Shown in pieces: positions 8,008 to 16,222 of a stretch of 38,082 nt of DNA. The notes beneath the pieces are model-generated. The model saw only the letters and a program-made list of their open reading frames with translations, ran no database searches and was not told the origin of the DNA. The DNA comes from Compostibacillus humi (GTDB taxonomy: Bacteria > Bacillota > Bacilli > Bacillales > Amphibacillaceae). A program made the position numbers and the translations under genes. Positions within the stretch are counted from its first letter, which is position 1. The number at the start of each line of letters is the position of its first letter. Where the stretch lies: positions 1 to 38,082 of the forward strand of contig NZ_BMEV01000031.1 in NCBI RefSeq assembly GCF_014637175.1, written 5' to 3'.

Positions 8008-8712
8008 ATGAATACTTATTTTTCCTTGTTTACGGAAGCAGTATTAGGCCTTGTTATTTTATTCATTCTTACGAAGATTCTCGGAAAAACCCAAATTTCC
8101 CAGCTTACTCCTTTCGATTTTATTTCTGCGGTTTTATTGGGGGAACTGGTCGGAAATGCACTATTTGATCCGGATGCAGGGATTATGGAAATTGCATTCG
8201 TAGTCATCGTGTTCGGAACGATCATTTATTTTGTAGAATGGCTGACACAAAAGTTTAAAAGAACCCGCGCTCTGTTAGAAGGAAGTCCGTCCATCGTTAT
8301 TTATAAAGGAAAAATGATTCGTGATGTCATGAAAAAGAACAAAATGGACATTAATATGCTGCAGCAGTTGTTACGGGATAAAGATGTCTTTTCCTTGCAG
8401 GAGGTGGAATATGCCATTCTCGAATCGAATGGCAAACTGTCGGTAATGAAAAAATCCGACTACCAGACACCGACGAGAAAAGATATGAAATTAGCGCAGC
8501 AGGAAGTAAAACTGCCAACGTTATTGATTAATGATGGAGAAATTATTTATGATAATTTAAAAGAAAAAAATTTGACGGTAGAATGGCTGCAGGAACAATT
8601 GGAACTGCAAGGCTACCGCAGTGTGGAAGAAATATTTGTCGCCGAATATACGAAAGGCGAAGACTTGTTTCTCGTCCCATTTATCAATCGCAATCATGAA
8701 AAATGGCAATAA
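8008..8712 (+). CDS. DUF421 membrane protein, YetF/YrbG/YkjA-like
   Basis: A 234-residue protein with three hydrophobic segments in the first 85 residues, then a soluble domain with RALLEGSPSIVIYKGK and the second LLINDGEIIYDNL repeat-like segment typical of the DUF421/YetF C-terminal domain. It should be anchored in the membrane with the C-terminal domain in the cytosol. Members in Bacillus have been linked to spore or stress phenotypes, but the molecular function is unknown. The ATG at 8008 is chosen because GGAGGAG lies seven bases before it; an upstream TTG at 7993 would overlap that site. The ribosome-binding site is enclosed in a hairpin. Confidence 0.85.
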   Translation: MNTYFSLFTEAVLGLVILFILTKILGKTQISQLTPFDFISAVLLGELVGNALFDPDAGIMEIAFVVIVFGTIIYFVEWLTQKFKRTRALLEGSPSIVIYKGKMIRDVMKKNKMDINMLQQLLRDKDVFSLQEVEYAILESNGKLSVMKKSDYQTPTRKDMKLAQQEVKLPTLLINDGEIIYDNLKEKNLTVEWLQEQLELQGYRSVEEIFVAEYTKGEDLFLVPFINRNHEKWQ

Positions 8713-8713
8713 A

Positions 8714-8743
8714 AAGCCAGGTGAGAATACTCCCACCTGGTTA
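8714..8743 (-). terminator. Terminator between the convergent genes at 8712 and 8741
   Basis: CCAGGTG (8717-8723) and CACCTGG (8734-8740) form a perfect stem. The minus-strand side is followed by CTTTTTA, so it serves best for the small gene on the minus strand, whose stop codon it adjoins; it may also stop the DUF421 transcript. Confidence 0.7.
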
Positions 8744-8992
8744 TATTGTTTGTCTAAATCTTCGTCCTTTTCCCGTTATCATTGCGATATGTTCTTCATC
8801 GACATAAGCATGTTTCGGGCGGAGCTTCGTCTTTGGATGAAACCGTTCATGCTCGCTTTTTATTTCTTCATGATGTTTGTCGAGAATTGCTTTAAACGGC
8901 TTATTGACTTCCGTTTTCTCACGCTTCCTTACTTTCGTCCGTTCTTGATAAGCAGCATACGTATAGTTTTCAACCGGCAAAATATATCCCAT
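8741..8992 (-). CDS. Conserved hypothetical small protein (83 aa)
   Basis: An 83-residue, strongly charged soluble protein beginning MGYILPVENYTYAAYQERT and continuing lysine-rich (KVRKREKTEVNK). GGAAGGGAGGAG precedes the ATG. The opening MGYILP...Y..Y..R pattern recurs, as far as I recall, in other short Bacillus proteins, but I cannot name a family. It lies beside spore coat genes on the same strand as two other small genes, so a sporulation role is possible. A TATAAT-like stretch lies about 35 bases upstream, while no sigma-K -10 was found, unlike its neighbours. Confidence 0.7.
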   Translation of the reverse strand: MGYILPVENYTYAAYQERTKVRKREKTEVNKPFKAILDKHHEEIKSEHERFHPKTKLRPKHAYVDEEHIAMITGKGRRFRQTI

Positions 8993-9080
8993 TAAAAGCT
9001 CCTCCCTTCCGAGGTATCTATATATTATATTCGACAGCGAAACTAATTTTTCCTTCCTTTTTCCGAAAATTTTAAATAAG

Positions 9081-9281
9081 TTATTCCTCCATTTTCTTTT
9101 CCAATTTTTTGATCCATTTTTCGATAATTGCCATATCCTTTAAGAACTGGCTGTTCCATTTTTCAGCATTTTTTTCAAAGGTTTTAAACTTTTTTTCTGG
9201 AGCTTGAAACCACTTTTCGTTTTTTTCCAAATGCTTGGCAATTACTTCTGCATATTCTTTCCACGGATTTTCTTTATTCAT
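9081..9281 (-). CDS. Hypothetical small coiled-coil protein (66 aa)
   Basis: A 66-residue protein composed almost wholly of charged and aromatic residues with a helical pattern (HLEKNEKWFQAPEKKFKTFE, ending KKLEKKMEE), likely one amphipathic helix or coiled coil. GGAGGGAG lies just before the ATG. No membrane segment or known motif. It lies 45 bases after the 76-residue gene on the same strand and may be read from that gene's sigma-K-like promoter, which would make it a mother-cell spore protein (inference). Confidence 0.65.
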   Translation of the reverse strand: MNKENPWKEYAEVIAKHLEKNEKWFQAPEKKFKTFEKNAEKWNSQFLKDMAIIEKWIKKLEKKMEE

Positions 9282-9326
9282 CCGCTCCCTCCTCCAACAA
9301 GAGGAGAGGAGCTGGATTTGTTCCTT

Positions 9327-9557
9327 TTATACCCAGGAAAAGCCCTTTCTCTCTCTTCGATCTTTCTCGTTTTTTTCTTCTCTATTTTCTTCATCCCTCA
9401 CATTGGAACGGCGTGGCGGCATAAACCAGTCTCCCCATGGATCCCGGCGATCCCTCTTTTCATCGCGGCCGAATGGATCCCGCGGTTTTCTTTCTATTAC
9501 AACATTATCTGCTTTAATGAGTAAATTCTTTACATGCAGCTCTTTATTATTTGACAT
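9327..9557 (-). CDS. Small hydrophilic protein, probable spore coat component (76 aa)
   Basis: A 76-residue protein with a short ordered N-terminus (LHVKNLLIKADNVVIER) followed by a highly charged Arg/Asp/Glu tail that ends in GFSWV. Such low-complexity tails are common in coat and crust proteins. GAAGGAGGGAG precedes the ATG at 9557, and a consensus sigma-K -10 (CATAGACTA) with an AC-type -35 lies about 35 bases upstream, pointing to late mother-cell expression. I cannot name the homologue. It is divergent from the CotZ/CotY-type gene. Confidence 0.7.
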   Translation of the reverse strand: MSNNKELHVKNLLIKADNVVIERKPRDPFGRDEKRDRRDPWGDWFMPPRRSNVRDEENREEKNEKDRRERKGFSWV

Positions 9558-9586
9558 AATCTCCCTCCTTCATCACTTATCCATAT

Positions 9587-9616
9587 TAGTCTATGAAGGA
9601 GACGAGGTGCCACGTA
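9587..9616 (-). promoter_or_regulatory. Sigma-K-type promoter of the 76-aa gene
   Basis: Minus strand CATAGACTA (9595-9587) matches CATAnnnTA exactly; TACG lies 17 bases upstream (9616-9613), matching the AC core of the -35. Confidence 0.6.
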
Positions 9617-9681
9617 TAGTCAATGGCCCGAATTTTCCCGATTCCCACTAGGTATTTTCATGAGGAAACGATATATATGCC

Positions 9682-9711
9682 CACACCTTCCACATCGTCC
9701 CACATATTCTA
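9682..9711 (+). promoter_or_regulatory. Sigma-K-type promoter of the CotZ/CotY-type gene
   Basis: CACA at 9682-9685, a 17-base spacer and CATATTCTA at 9703-9711, an exact CATAnnnTA -10. Start expected near 9719, about 33 bases before the ATG. Confidence 0.65.
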
Positions 9712-9751
9712 TTAGGGAAAGTTAATCATTTATTGGAAAGGAGTAATGATT

Positions 9752-10243
9752 ATGGGTTGCGGGAAACACCATAATTCAGGTAATTGTGTTGCAGATATTC
9801 TAAGGGATATTGTAGATGCTCAGAATGATATCGTAGAAACATGCTGTGAAACTGGTTGTGAGCAATCTATTAATGACTTATTGGGCGAATCCGATGACGA
9901 TAACGGCCGCGATACAGTGCCTGTAATTCTATATTGCAAAGGAACTTGCAAACCATTTAAAGGGTTTGGAGCACAAAAATTCAGACATTCGGATGGAAGC
10001 CACGGAATGACCGATATTATCGCCAGCTTCATCTTCCGAGTGAAATCCATCGATAAAGATAACTGTGCAGTGCTTGAACTTCTCTTGAGTGACAAGCAAA
10101 ACTGCGGAAATGATCATTTGAAGGATCCGACAGACCAAGATACGAGCAATCTCGGAAGAACTGGTGTATGCATCACCGTTGATGCTGATTGCTTCTGCCA
10201 TGTTACTTGCCTGCCAGCCATTAGTGTCTTTAACAATGATTAA
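9752..10243 (+). CDS. cotZ: Spore coat/crust protein, CotZ/CotY family
   Basis: A 163-residue cysteine-rich protein with the family landmarks: an early CVADILRDIVDAQNDI helix, ETGCEQSI, the DTVPVILYCK strand, FRVKSIDKDNCAVLELL, and the terminal CITVDADCFCHVTCL segment. CotZ, CotY and the related ExsY build the disulfide-linked outermost layer of Bacillus spores. B. subtilis CotZ is somewhat shorter (about 148). The ATG at 9752 is chosen over 9746 because AAAGGAG (9737-9743) is eight bases away. A sigma-K-type promoter precedes it and a terminator follows. CotZ, CotY and ExsY cannot be separated with certainty from the sequence alone. Confidence 0.88.
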   Translation: MGCGKHHNSGNCVADILRDIVDAQNDIVETCCETGCEQSINDLLGESDDDNGRDTVPVILYCKGTCKPFKGFGAQKFRHSDGSHGMTDIIASFIFRVKSIDKDNCAVLELLLSDKQNCGNDHLKDPTDQDTSNLGRTGVCITVDADCFCHVTCLPAISVFNND

Positions 10244-10253
10244 TGGATGGGAA

Positions 10254-10296
10254 ACACCATGGAAAAGTGGAGAATCACCTTTCCTGGTGTTTTTTC
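10254..10296 (+). terminator. Terminator of the CotZ/CotY-type gene
   Basis: ACACCA...TGGTGT (10254-10259, 10285-10290) with an inner GGAAA/TTTCC pairing, followed by six T. Confidence 0.85.
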
Positions 10297-10298
10297 TT

Positions 10299-10709
10299 TT
10301 AAAAACCAAGCATTCTAACTTTGGTTATATTTTCTAATGGGATAACGGCATTGCTCGCCCTTCGGCCGACTTGCATGTACACCTTCCCATCTTTATAATC
10401 CGCAACAATTCCTTGGTATGTCCGGTCCTTTGTCTTAATTTCACATCGAAGTTTCGGCGAATAGCTGTGGGTGTTTAAAAAGTATTGAATCCTTTCTTCC
10501 ACCGTCATCTCTTTAAATAATTTTCTTTCATTTTTGTTTTCACTTGTATTTTCCTGTAACGTATCCTCGTTTTCAAGAGGGGCAGTATTGTTTTTCAATG
10601 ACTTTTTCTTCATTGTCATATATTGGTGCTGCATTTGTACTTTTGGCATTGTTAATTCCGGCTGGGAAATAAACAGCACCGGATCGTTTGCATATTTCTT
10701 TTCTCCCAC
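10299..10709 (-). CDS. cotO: Spore coat protein CotO family
   Basis: A 136-residue protein with an N-terminal DPVLFISQPELTMPKVQMQ segment, a low-complexity linker, then KEMTVEERIQYFLN and a conserved C-terminal domain, CEIKTKDRTYQG to PLENITKVRMLGF. This arrangement matches CotO, a morphogenetic protein needed for outer coat and crust assembly in B. subtilis, though shorter than the about 227 residues there because the linker is reduced. The GTG at 10709 is chosen because GGAGAGAGG lies just upstream; a GTG at 10742 would put this site inside the gene. A sigma-K-type promoter precedes it. It is convergent with the CotZ/CotY-type gene. Confidence 0.82.
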   Translation of the reverse strand: MGEKKYANDPVLFISQPELTMPKVQMQHQYMTMKKKSLKNNTAPLENEDTLQENTSENKNERKLFKEMTVEERIQYFLNTHSYSPKLRCEIKTKDRTYQGIVADYKDGKVYMQVGRRASNAVIPLENITKVRMLGF

Positions 10710-10747
10710 AAACCTCTCTCCTTTCCAAATGACTTCATTCACTAAAC

Positions 10748-10777
10748 TAGTATATGAACCCAGTTATTGATGTGTGT
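10748..10777 (-). promoter_or_regulatory. Sigma-K-type promoter of cotO
   Basis: Minus strand CATATACTA (10756-10748), an exact CATAnnnTA -10, with CACA/ACAC about 17 bases upstream. Third such site in 1.2 kb. Confidence 0.6.
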
Positions 10778-10814
10778 GCATCTTTAACTCAGGGCATGTT
10801 CCTTATTTACAGTC

Positions 10815-10846
10815 AAAAAAACCGCTATCAGAAGTCCGATAGCGGT
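10815..10846 (-). terminator. Terminator of mgtE
   Basis: Minus strand ACCGCTATC...GATAGCGGT (10846-10821) followed by TTTTTTT-type tract at 10820-10815, 20 bases after the mgtE stop. Confidence 0.9.
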
Positions 10847-10865
10847 AAATAAAGATTTAGCATAT

Positions 10866-12239
10866 TTACATTAAGTAGCCCATAAAGGCTGTTGCCATGC
10901 CAAAGTAAATGAAAATCGAAATTATATCATTAATCGTTGTAATAAAGGGGCCAGATGCCACCGCCGGGTCGATGTTAAGCCGGTCCATCAGCAGCGGAAC
11001 GAAGGAACCGGCTAAGGTGGCAACGACAAGGGATGCCATTATCGAGGCACCGACGAGCAAACCTAAAAAAATGTCCCCTTTCCAAAAATAAATAATACCT
11101 GTGATGACAAGGCCGCAAACGAACCCGGTAATCAGTCCGGTTAATGCTTCCCGCATAATCATCGTCCATTTGCTTAGATTTCCGTAGTCCCCAGTTGCAA
11201 GGCCCCTTACTGCCACCGCTAATGCCTGGGTTCCGGTATTTCCCGCCATTCCGGCAATAAGCGGAATAAATATCGCCAACACAGCTACTTGGTCTAACGT
11301 TTCTTCAAATTTTCCAATTAAGCTGGCAGTAAGCATGCCTAGAAAGGAGAGGACAATCAGCCACGGAAGCCTGCTCTTTGCTGCTGAAAAAGGGCTGCTG
11401 GAAGGCCGGTCCGTTTCTGATATGGCGGCTAGCTTGGAGTAATCTTCGTTTGCTTCCTCTTCCATAACATCCAAAATATCGTCTACTGTAATAATTCCTA
11501 ATAGGTGGTTTTGAAAATCGACTACCGGCAAGGCAAGGAGGTCATAGTCCATAAACATAGCGGCTATTTCTTCCTGATCCCTTGCAACGGAAACGGTGAC
11601 GAGCTTTTCACTCATAATCTCTTTTAACAGAGCATCATCGGCTGCGATAATCAAGTCCCGGATCGATAGCACGCCGACGAGTCGTTTATCATTGTCTAAT
11701 ACGTACAAATAGTTAATCGTTTCCGCATCGGGCGCCTCCACCTTGAGCTGCTGCATTGCCTCTTTTACCGTTTGCGTTTCATAAAAGGCAATGTACTCAG
11801 TCGTCATAATACTTCCGGCAGTTTTTTCTTCATAATGGAGCAATTGCTTAATTTCGTTGGCAGCTTCTTCGTTCATAATCGTCAAATAGCTGACGACTTT
11901 TTCTTTATCCAGTTCATTTAAAATGTCCACCGCATCGTCGGCAGGCATTTCCGCGAGTATTTGCGCCGCCATGCGCGGGTCCATTTCCGTAATAAATGGA
12001 CTAATGTCCTCCAATTCAATATTGATCATCACTTCCGCCAATTCCCCGGGAGAAAGAAACGAATAGATCAGCAGGCGTTTTTCCTTCGGCTGTTCGAGGA
12101 AATAAACAGACTGGTCGTACGGATGCATTTCTAAAAAATATTGCCGGAAGTCATCGGTATTCTCATTTTCAAGGGCAATATCAAGCTTATCCCACTGCTC
12201 TTTATACTGTTCTTCGTAAGTTAATTTATAATCTGTCAT
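10866..12239 (-). CDS. mgtE: Magnesium transporter MgtE
   Basis: A 457-residue Mg2+ channel of the MgtE family. The N-terminal superhelical domain spans about 1-130 (EMPADDAVDILNEL near 92-105), two CBS domains span about 135-260 (GSIMTTEYI, EIMSEKLVTV, LGIITVDDILDVMEEEANED), and five membrane helices lie at about 290-455. The pore segment contains the conserved AGMAGNTGTQALAVAVRGLA. The cytosolic domains gate the pore in response to internal Mg2+. Only about 110 bases separate it from prpE, too little for an M-box riboswitch plus promoter, so RNA-level Mg control is not evident. RBS AAGAGGTG lies upstream of the ATG. Terminator follows. Confidence 0.95.
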   Translation of the reverse strand: MTDYKLTYEEQYKEQWDKLDIALENENTDDFRQYFLEMHPYDQSVYFLEQPKEKRLLIYSFLSPGELAEVMINIELEDISPFITEMDPRMAAQILAEMPADDAVDILNELDKEKVVSYLTIMNEEAANEIKQLLHYEEKTAGSIMTTEYIAFYETQTVKEAMQQLKVEAPDAETINYLYVLDNDKRLVGVLSIRDLIIAADDALLKEIMSEKLVTVSVARDQEEIAAMFMDYDLLALPVVDFQNHLLGIITVDDILDVMEEEANEDYSKLAAISETDRPSSSPFSAAKSRLPWLIVLSFLGMLTASLIGKFEETLDQVAVLAIFIPLIAGMAGNTGTQALAVAVRGLATGDYGNLSKWTMIMREALTGLITGFVCGLVITGIIYFWKGDIFLGLLVGASIMASLVVATLAGSFVPLLMDRLNIDPAVASGPFITTINDIISIFIYFGMATAFMGYLM

Positions 12240-12350
12240 TCAACATCACCTCTTCCTAGAAAAAGCACCCAGCATCAGGCAGCATAGCACCTGTATACAT
12301 ATTCTGTTTTAAATTATAGAATAATGTATGTAGAGAAAGGTAGTGAATTT

Positions 12351-13088
12351 ATGAAAATTGATGTGATTGGAGATGTTCACGGCTGTTCGGAGGAACTGCG
12401 GGAACTTCTTCATAAACTTGGGTATCGAAAAGAAAAGGACATTCATGTCCATCCCGATGGCAGAATTCCTGTCTTCCTTGGAGATATTACCGACCGGGGC
12501 CCGGATTCCATCGGCGTTATCCGGCTCGTATATCATATGGTAAAAGAACAAAAAGCCAAGTACGTCCCCGGCAATCATTGCAATAAATTGTACCGCTTTT
12601 TTCTCGGCAATCGGGTTCAGGAAACCCACGGCCTGGAAACAACTACTGCCGAATACCGGGCGCTGGCTCCCAGAGAACAAAAACAAATCCGCCATATGTT
12701 TATAACTCTTTATGAAAATGCGCCATTGTACTTAGTATTGCCCGAAGTGAACGCCGTCATCGCCCATGCAGGAATTCGGGAAAATTTTATCGGGCAGACA
12801 GGAAAAAAAGTGAAAACCTTCGTCCTTTATGGTGACATAACAGGAGAATTCCATCCGGACGGCCGGCCAATCCGCAGAGACTGGGCGAAACATTACAAAG
12901 GCAGCCGCTGGATTGTCTATGGTCACACTCCGGTGAAAGAACCGCGCAAAGTGAACAAAACAATAAATATTGATACCGGATGTGTCTTCGGAAATAAACT
13001 GACGGCCTTTTCTTTGCCGGAAGAAAAATTAACCTCTGTAGCTTCAAAGCAGCCTTACATAGAGGAAAAATTCACTAGCTTTGACTAA
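12351..13088 (+). CDS. prpE: Bis(5'-nucleosyl)-tetraphosphatase / protein phosphatase PrpE
   Basis: A 245-residue calcineurin-like metallophosphoesterase. The metal-binding motifs are visible: [32 protein letters not shown] and YGHTP. PrpE of B. subtilis cleaves asymmetric Ap4A and has been studied as a phosphatase acting during spore germination. The segment [19 protein letters not shown] is closely shared with PrpE as I recall it. The ATG at 12351 follows GAGAAAGG; an ATG at 12324 would lie upstream of this site. It is divergent from mgtE and convergent with the rluD-type gene, with only 11 bases between the two stops. Confidence 0.92.
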   Translation: MKIDVIGDVHGCSEELRELLHKLGYRKEKDIHVHPDGRIPVFLGDITDRGPDSIGVIRLVYHMVKEQKAKYVPGNHCNKLYRFFLGNRVQETHGLETTTAEYRALAPREQKQIRHMFITLYENAPLYLVLPEVNAVIAHAGIRENFIGQTGKKVKTFVLYGDITGEFHPDGRPIRRDWAKHYKGSRWIVYGHTPVKEPRKVNKTINIDTGCVFGNKLTAFSLPEEKLTSVASKQPYIEEKFTSFD

Positions 13089-13099
13089 AGGCAGTCTGT

Positions 13100-13984
13100 T
13101 TATTTCTCCATCTGTTCTATCAGGCGCTGCATATCTTCCGGCACTTCCGTCTCCACTTCGACTCTTTCTCTCGTAAACGGATGTTCAAAGCTGATGTAAT
13201 AACAATGCAGCGCCTGCCGGGAAATAACCTTTGTGCTACCGCCGTATAAATCATCCCCTGCCAAAGGATGTCCAATATGGGAAAAATGTACCCGGATTTG
13301 GTGGGTTCTCCCTGTTTCCAAATCAATATCAATATAGGAATGGAGCTCGGATGCCTTTAACACGCTGTAATGGGTAATCGCGTCTTTCCCTGTTTCGGTG
13401 ACGGTCCGTTCGATAATCGAACCTTCCTTTCTGCCGATTGGAGCACGAATTGTCCCCTGTTTTGCTGCAAGCTTTCCTTCGACTACCGCTTTATATTTCC
13501 GCTTGATTTTTCCGGATTTTTGCAGTTTCGCAAGGAGCGAGTGGCTATACCGGTGTTTAGCAATTAAAACGAGTCCGGAAGTATCCCTGTCCAGCCTTGT
13601 TACAACGTGCACAGTATAAGGGAGTTCTGCTTCCCGATAATGATGGAGGAGGCCGTTTGCGACCGTTCCTCCCGGGTGATGGAGGGATGGAATTGTTGCC
13701 ATATTCGCCGGTTTATTGACAATCAGTAACGCATCATCTTCATAAACAATGGATATATCGATTGCTTCCGGATGCATAAAGCCGGCAATTTCTTCCTTGG
13801 GAAACTGAACTTCCAGTACATCTCCAACCTGAAGATGCTCCCGTACAGAAACCGGATTTCCGTTTACGAGGATTTTTCCCTCCGTTTTTACTGAAATTAA
13901 TATCCTGCGGGAAAAATGTAAATAATTTCTTAAAAAATCCCGAATCATCATTCCATCATGTTCGTTCGTGATATGCCATTTCAT
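13100..13984 (-). CDS. yjbO: RluA/RluD-family pseudouridine synthase (YjbO type)
   Basis: A 294-residue pseudouridine synthase. An S4-like RNA-binding region lies at about 14-60 (RDFLRNYLHFSRRIL...ILVNG). The catalytic domain has the active-site motif RLDRDTSG at 130-137 with Asp132, then VVEGKL and the LETGRTHQIRVHFSHIGHPLAGDDLYGG block typical of the family. It modifies uridines in rRNA or tRNA; the exact target of YjbO is unknown to me. It is the last gene of the relQ-nadK operon, 16 bases after nadK. No hairpin terminator is visible in the 11-base gap to prpE. Confidence 0.92.
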   Translation of the reverse strand: MKWHITNEHDGMMIRDFLRNYLHFSRRILISVKTEGKILVNGNPVSVREHLQVGDVLEVQFPKEEIAGFMHPEAIDISIVYEDDALLIVNKPANMATIPSLHHPGGTVANGLLHHYREAELPYTVHVVTRLDRDTSGLVLIAKHRYSHSLLAKLQKSGKIKRKYKAVVEGKLAAKQGTIRAPIGRKEGSIIERTVTETGKDAITHYSVLKASELHSYIDIDLETGRTHQIRVHFSHIGHPLAGDDLYGGSTKVISRQALHCYYISFEHPFTRERVEVETEVPEDMQRLIEQMEK

Positions 13985-14000
13985 GGTGTACCTCTTTCCG

Positions 14001-14813
14001 TCATTTCACCTTCATATTTCCTTCGGCAACGAAGGAGTCCCTTACCCGATTCCAAAAAGGAAACTGGCGGAAACGGGCAAAACGGACCTTTTCCTTCGCC
14101 ACCCGGCATTGGATCGACTTCACGTTTGTATACGTTTTTGACGTATGGTCGATAGCAATAATAAAGCTTTTATCTTTAAGCGGCTCGAGCAAGCATGTAT
14201 GATGTTTCGGCAAAATGAGCGGCGAACCGATTGTCCGGAAAACCCGGTTGTTAATTGACGCCATTTCCGTCAGCTGAATCGCCTCAATGGACGGGTGGAT
14301 AATCGCACCGCCTAAAGCTTTGTTGTAGGCTGTGCTTCCCGTTGGTGTAGAGATGCAAATGCCGTCACCACGAAACGTTTCAAAATGCTCTCCTTTAATT
14401 TTTACATCGAAGACAACTGAGCCTTCCGCTGTTTTGATCATCGCCTCATTTAAAGCCAAATTCCTAGTTTCTTTGCCATTTTTTTTGCTGCGAATAATGA
14501 CTTCCAGCAATGGATATTCTACTACCTGATACGGGGTTTTGGCGATTTCGATAATTAATCTTTCCACCTCCGACGGAATATAGTCGGCATAGAAACCTAA
14601 ATGCCCGGTATGAACGCCAATAAAGGCCGTTTTATCCAAACGGTGCACATAACGGTGAAAAGCCTCAAGAAATGTTCCGTCTCCCCCAACGGAAATGACT
14701 AAATCCGGCTCATCCCGGTCATAAACTAAATCAAAATCTGTTAAATATTGCTTCATCGTCCGCTTAATTTTATTGGACCGTTCGTCACCTTTCGAAACAA
14801 TTTTGAATTTCAT
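14001..14813 (-). CDS. nadK: NAD kinase
   Basis: A 270-residue NAD kinase that makes NADP+ from NAD+ and ATP or polyphosphate. It shows the [10 protein letters not shown] motif (43-52) with catalytic Asp45, the LNE motif (ALNEAMI) that binds the nicotinamide ribose, and the glycine-rich [16 protein letters not shown] loop. Length matches B. subtilis NadF/YjbN. It lies 18 bases after relQ and 16 before the pseudouridine synthase, so the three form one operon. The coupling of a (p)ppGpp synthetase and NAD kinase is conserved in Bacillaceae. RBS GGGGAG upstream of the ATG. Confidence 0.95.
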   Translation of the reverse strand: MKFKIVSKGDERSNKIKRTMKQYLTDFDLVYDRDEPDLVISVGGDGTFLEAFHRYVHRLDKTAFIGVHTGHLGFYADYIPSEVERLIIEIAKTPYQVVEYPLLEVIIRSKKNGKETRNLALNEAMIKTAEGSVVFDVKIKGEHFETFRGDGICISTPTGSTAYNKALGGAIIHPSIEAIQLTEMASINNRVFRTIGSPLILPKHHTCLLEPLKDKSFIIAIDHTSKTYTNVKSIQCRVAKEKVRFARFRQFPFWNRVRDSFVAEGNMKVK

Positions 14814-14831
14814 CTTTGTCTCCCCTTACGA

Positions 14832-15440
14832 CTATTTTCGATGGAAAATCCGTTGTGCTTCCTGAATTTCATGTTTTATCATCGACATTTCTTCGTCCAG
14901 TTTATATGCCCCGGCCGCAGCCCGCTGTAACCTTTCTTTTATCTCTGGAGGAATGCGTCCTTTATATTTATAGTTGAGGGAATGTTCATTCGTAGCCCAA
15001 AAATTCATCGCCAGCGTTCGGATTTGTATTTCTGCCAGCACCATTTTTTGCCCTTGAACCATTTCCACCGGATATTCAATGATCATATGGTACGACCGAT
15101 AGCCGCTTTCCTTCTGATTGGCTATATAATCTTTCTCCTCTACAATTTTAAAATCATTTCGCTGTCGCAGCATATCCACAACAATATAAATGTCATCGAC
15201 AAACTGCGTAACTACCCGTACCCCGGCAATATCATAAATTTCTTGTTCAATCCGGTCCAGCGGAATATTACGGTTTTTTGCCTTTTCTAAAATACTATGT
15301 ACTGGTTTTACTCTGCCGGTAACAAATTCAATCGGGGAATGATTCGAGATATATTCAAATTGTGCTCGAATTCCCCGCAATTTTACTTTTAATTCTTCTA
15401 CCACCTGTTTATAGGGAGCAAGAATTTCTTCCCAGTTCAT
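14832..15440 (-). CDS. relQ: Small alarmone synthetase RelQ (YjbM/SasB)
   Basis: A 202-residue single-domain (p)ppGpp synthetase. The RelA/SpoT synthetase motifs are present: TGRVKPVHSILEKAK, IYDIAGVRVVTQFVDDIY, ESGYRSYHMIIEYP and the EIQIRTLAMNFWATNEHSLNYKY block with the catalytic E-x-Q motif. It has no hydrolase domain or C-terminal regulatory domains. B. subtilis SasB (YjbM) is a tetramer stimulated by pppGpp. Length agrees (211 in B. subtilis). First gene of the relQ-nadK-yjbO operon; GGAGTG precedes the ATG. The divergent yjbK promoter lies in the 121-base gap, and a TGGTAAAAT extended -10 for relQ is plausible at about 15480. Confidence 0.94.
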   Translation of the reverse strand: MNWEEILAPYKQVVEELKVKLRGIRAQFEYISNHSPIEFVTGRVKPVHSILEKAKNRNIPLDRIEQEIYDIAGVRVVTQFVDDIYIVVDMLRQRNDFKIVEEKDYIANQKESGYRSYHMIIEYPVEMVQGQKMVLAEIQIRTLAMNFWATNEHSLNYKYKGRIPPEIKERLQRAAAGAYKLDEEMSMIKHEIQEAQRIFHRK

Positions 15441-15498
15441 ACAAACACTCCTACAGTCAGACTCTTCTTTCCCTATTTTACCATTGAAACCATTCCAA

Positions 15499-15527
15499 TT
15501 GCATATTCCAATAAAATTAGCGATAAT
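15499..15527 (+). promoter_or_regulatory. Probable sigma-A promoter of yjbK
   Basis: TTGCAT at 15499-15504, a 17-base spacer and GATAAT at 15522-15527, 35 bases before the start codon. Confidence 0.5.
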
Positions 15528-15561
15528 CTATACAAATATCGCCGATTAAGGAGGAGAATGT

Positions 15562-16143
15562 TTGCGACAGGAAATCGAAATTGAATTCAAAAATATGCTG
15601 ACGGAGGAAGAATTTGACGCTTTATTAAAGGCACTTCCCTTTCCCAAACATAGTATAATACAAAAAAATCATTATTTTGAGACGAAAAACTTTTCTTTAA
15701 AAAATAATGGCGCAGCCTTGCGCATCCGGGAAAAAAACGGAGTCTTTGTTCTGACTTTAAAAGAACCCCATCCCCAAGGCCTGCTGGAAACCCATGAAAA
15801 GCTAACCGCGGAGGAAGCGCAACATTGGCTGGGGGGAAAACCGGTCTTGAAGCCGCATATTACGAAACGGCTGGAAACACTCGATGTACCGATAAAAGAT
15901 TTTCAATATTACGGCTGCTTAACGACCGAAAGATGGGAAACAACGTACAAGGAAGCTCTGCTCGTCCTGGATCGAAGTGAATACAACGGAATAACCGATT
16001 ATGAGTTGGAGCTGGAAGTAAAGGATCGAAACACGGGCATACTACTGTTTGACGAACTATTGCGAGAGTATAACATTGAGAAAAAACCGTCCCCAAATAA
16101 AATCGTCCGCTATTTCAAATCCTTGCCTGCCGGGGGCAAATAA
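15562..16143 (+). CDS. yjbK: CYTH-domain protein YjbK
   Basis: A 193-residue CYTH (triphosphate tunnel) protein. The signature ExExK is EIEFK at 6-10; further charged tunnel strands appear as ALRIREKNGVFVLTLKEP, LVLDRSEYNGITDYELELEV and NKIVRYFKSL. Family members bind or hydrolyse organic or inorganic triphosphates; the role of YjbK is not settled. The start is TTG at 15562, supported by AAGGAGGAG five bases before it. The gene is divergent from relQ, which handles guanosine triphosphates, so a role in nucleotide metabolism is a reasonable but untested guess. A second promoter separates it from the globin gene. Confidence 0.9.
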   Translation: MRQEIEIEFKNMLTEEEFDALLKALPFPKHSIIQKNHYFETKNFSLKNNGAALRIREKNGVFVLTLKEPHPQGLLETHEKLTAEEAQHWLGGKPVLKPHITKRLETLDVPIKDFQYYGCLTTERWETTYKEALLVLDRSEYNGITDYELELEVKDRNTGILLFDELLREYNIEKKPSPNKIVRYFKSLPAGGK

Positions 16144-16163
16144 TACTAGAGAAGTCAGATTGT

Positions 16164-16192
16164 TTGATGAAAAGTAGTTCCGTTGCTACAAT
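16164..16192 (+). promoter_or_regulatory. Promoter upstream of the globin-spxH pair
   Basis: TTGATG at 16164-16169, a 17-base spacer and TACAAT at 16187-16192 with a TG one base upstream (extended -10). It lies 30 bases before the globin start. Confidence 0.65.
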
Positions 16193-16222
16193 ATATTAAA
16201 ATATGTGAAGGAGACTAGGTCT

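Noticed and set aside
9204-9651. Plus-strand frames opposite the small coat genes
   Set aside because: They are antisense to genes with good start signals and sigma-K-type promoters, and lack their own ribosome-binding sites.
12240-12350. M-box riboswitch for mgtE
   Set aside because: The gap to the divergent prpE is about 110 bases, too short for the aptamer plus platform, and no M-box landmarks are visible.
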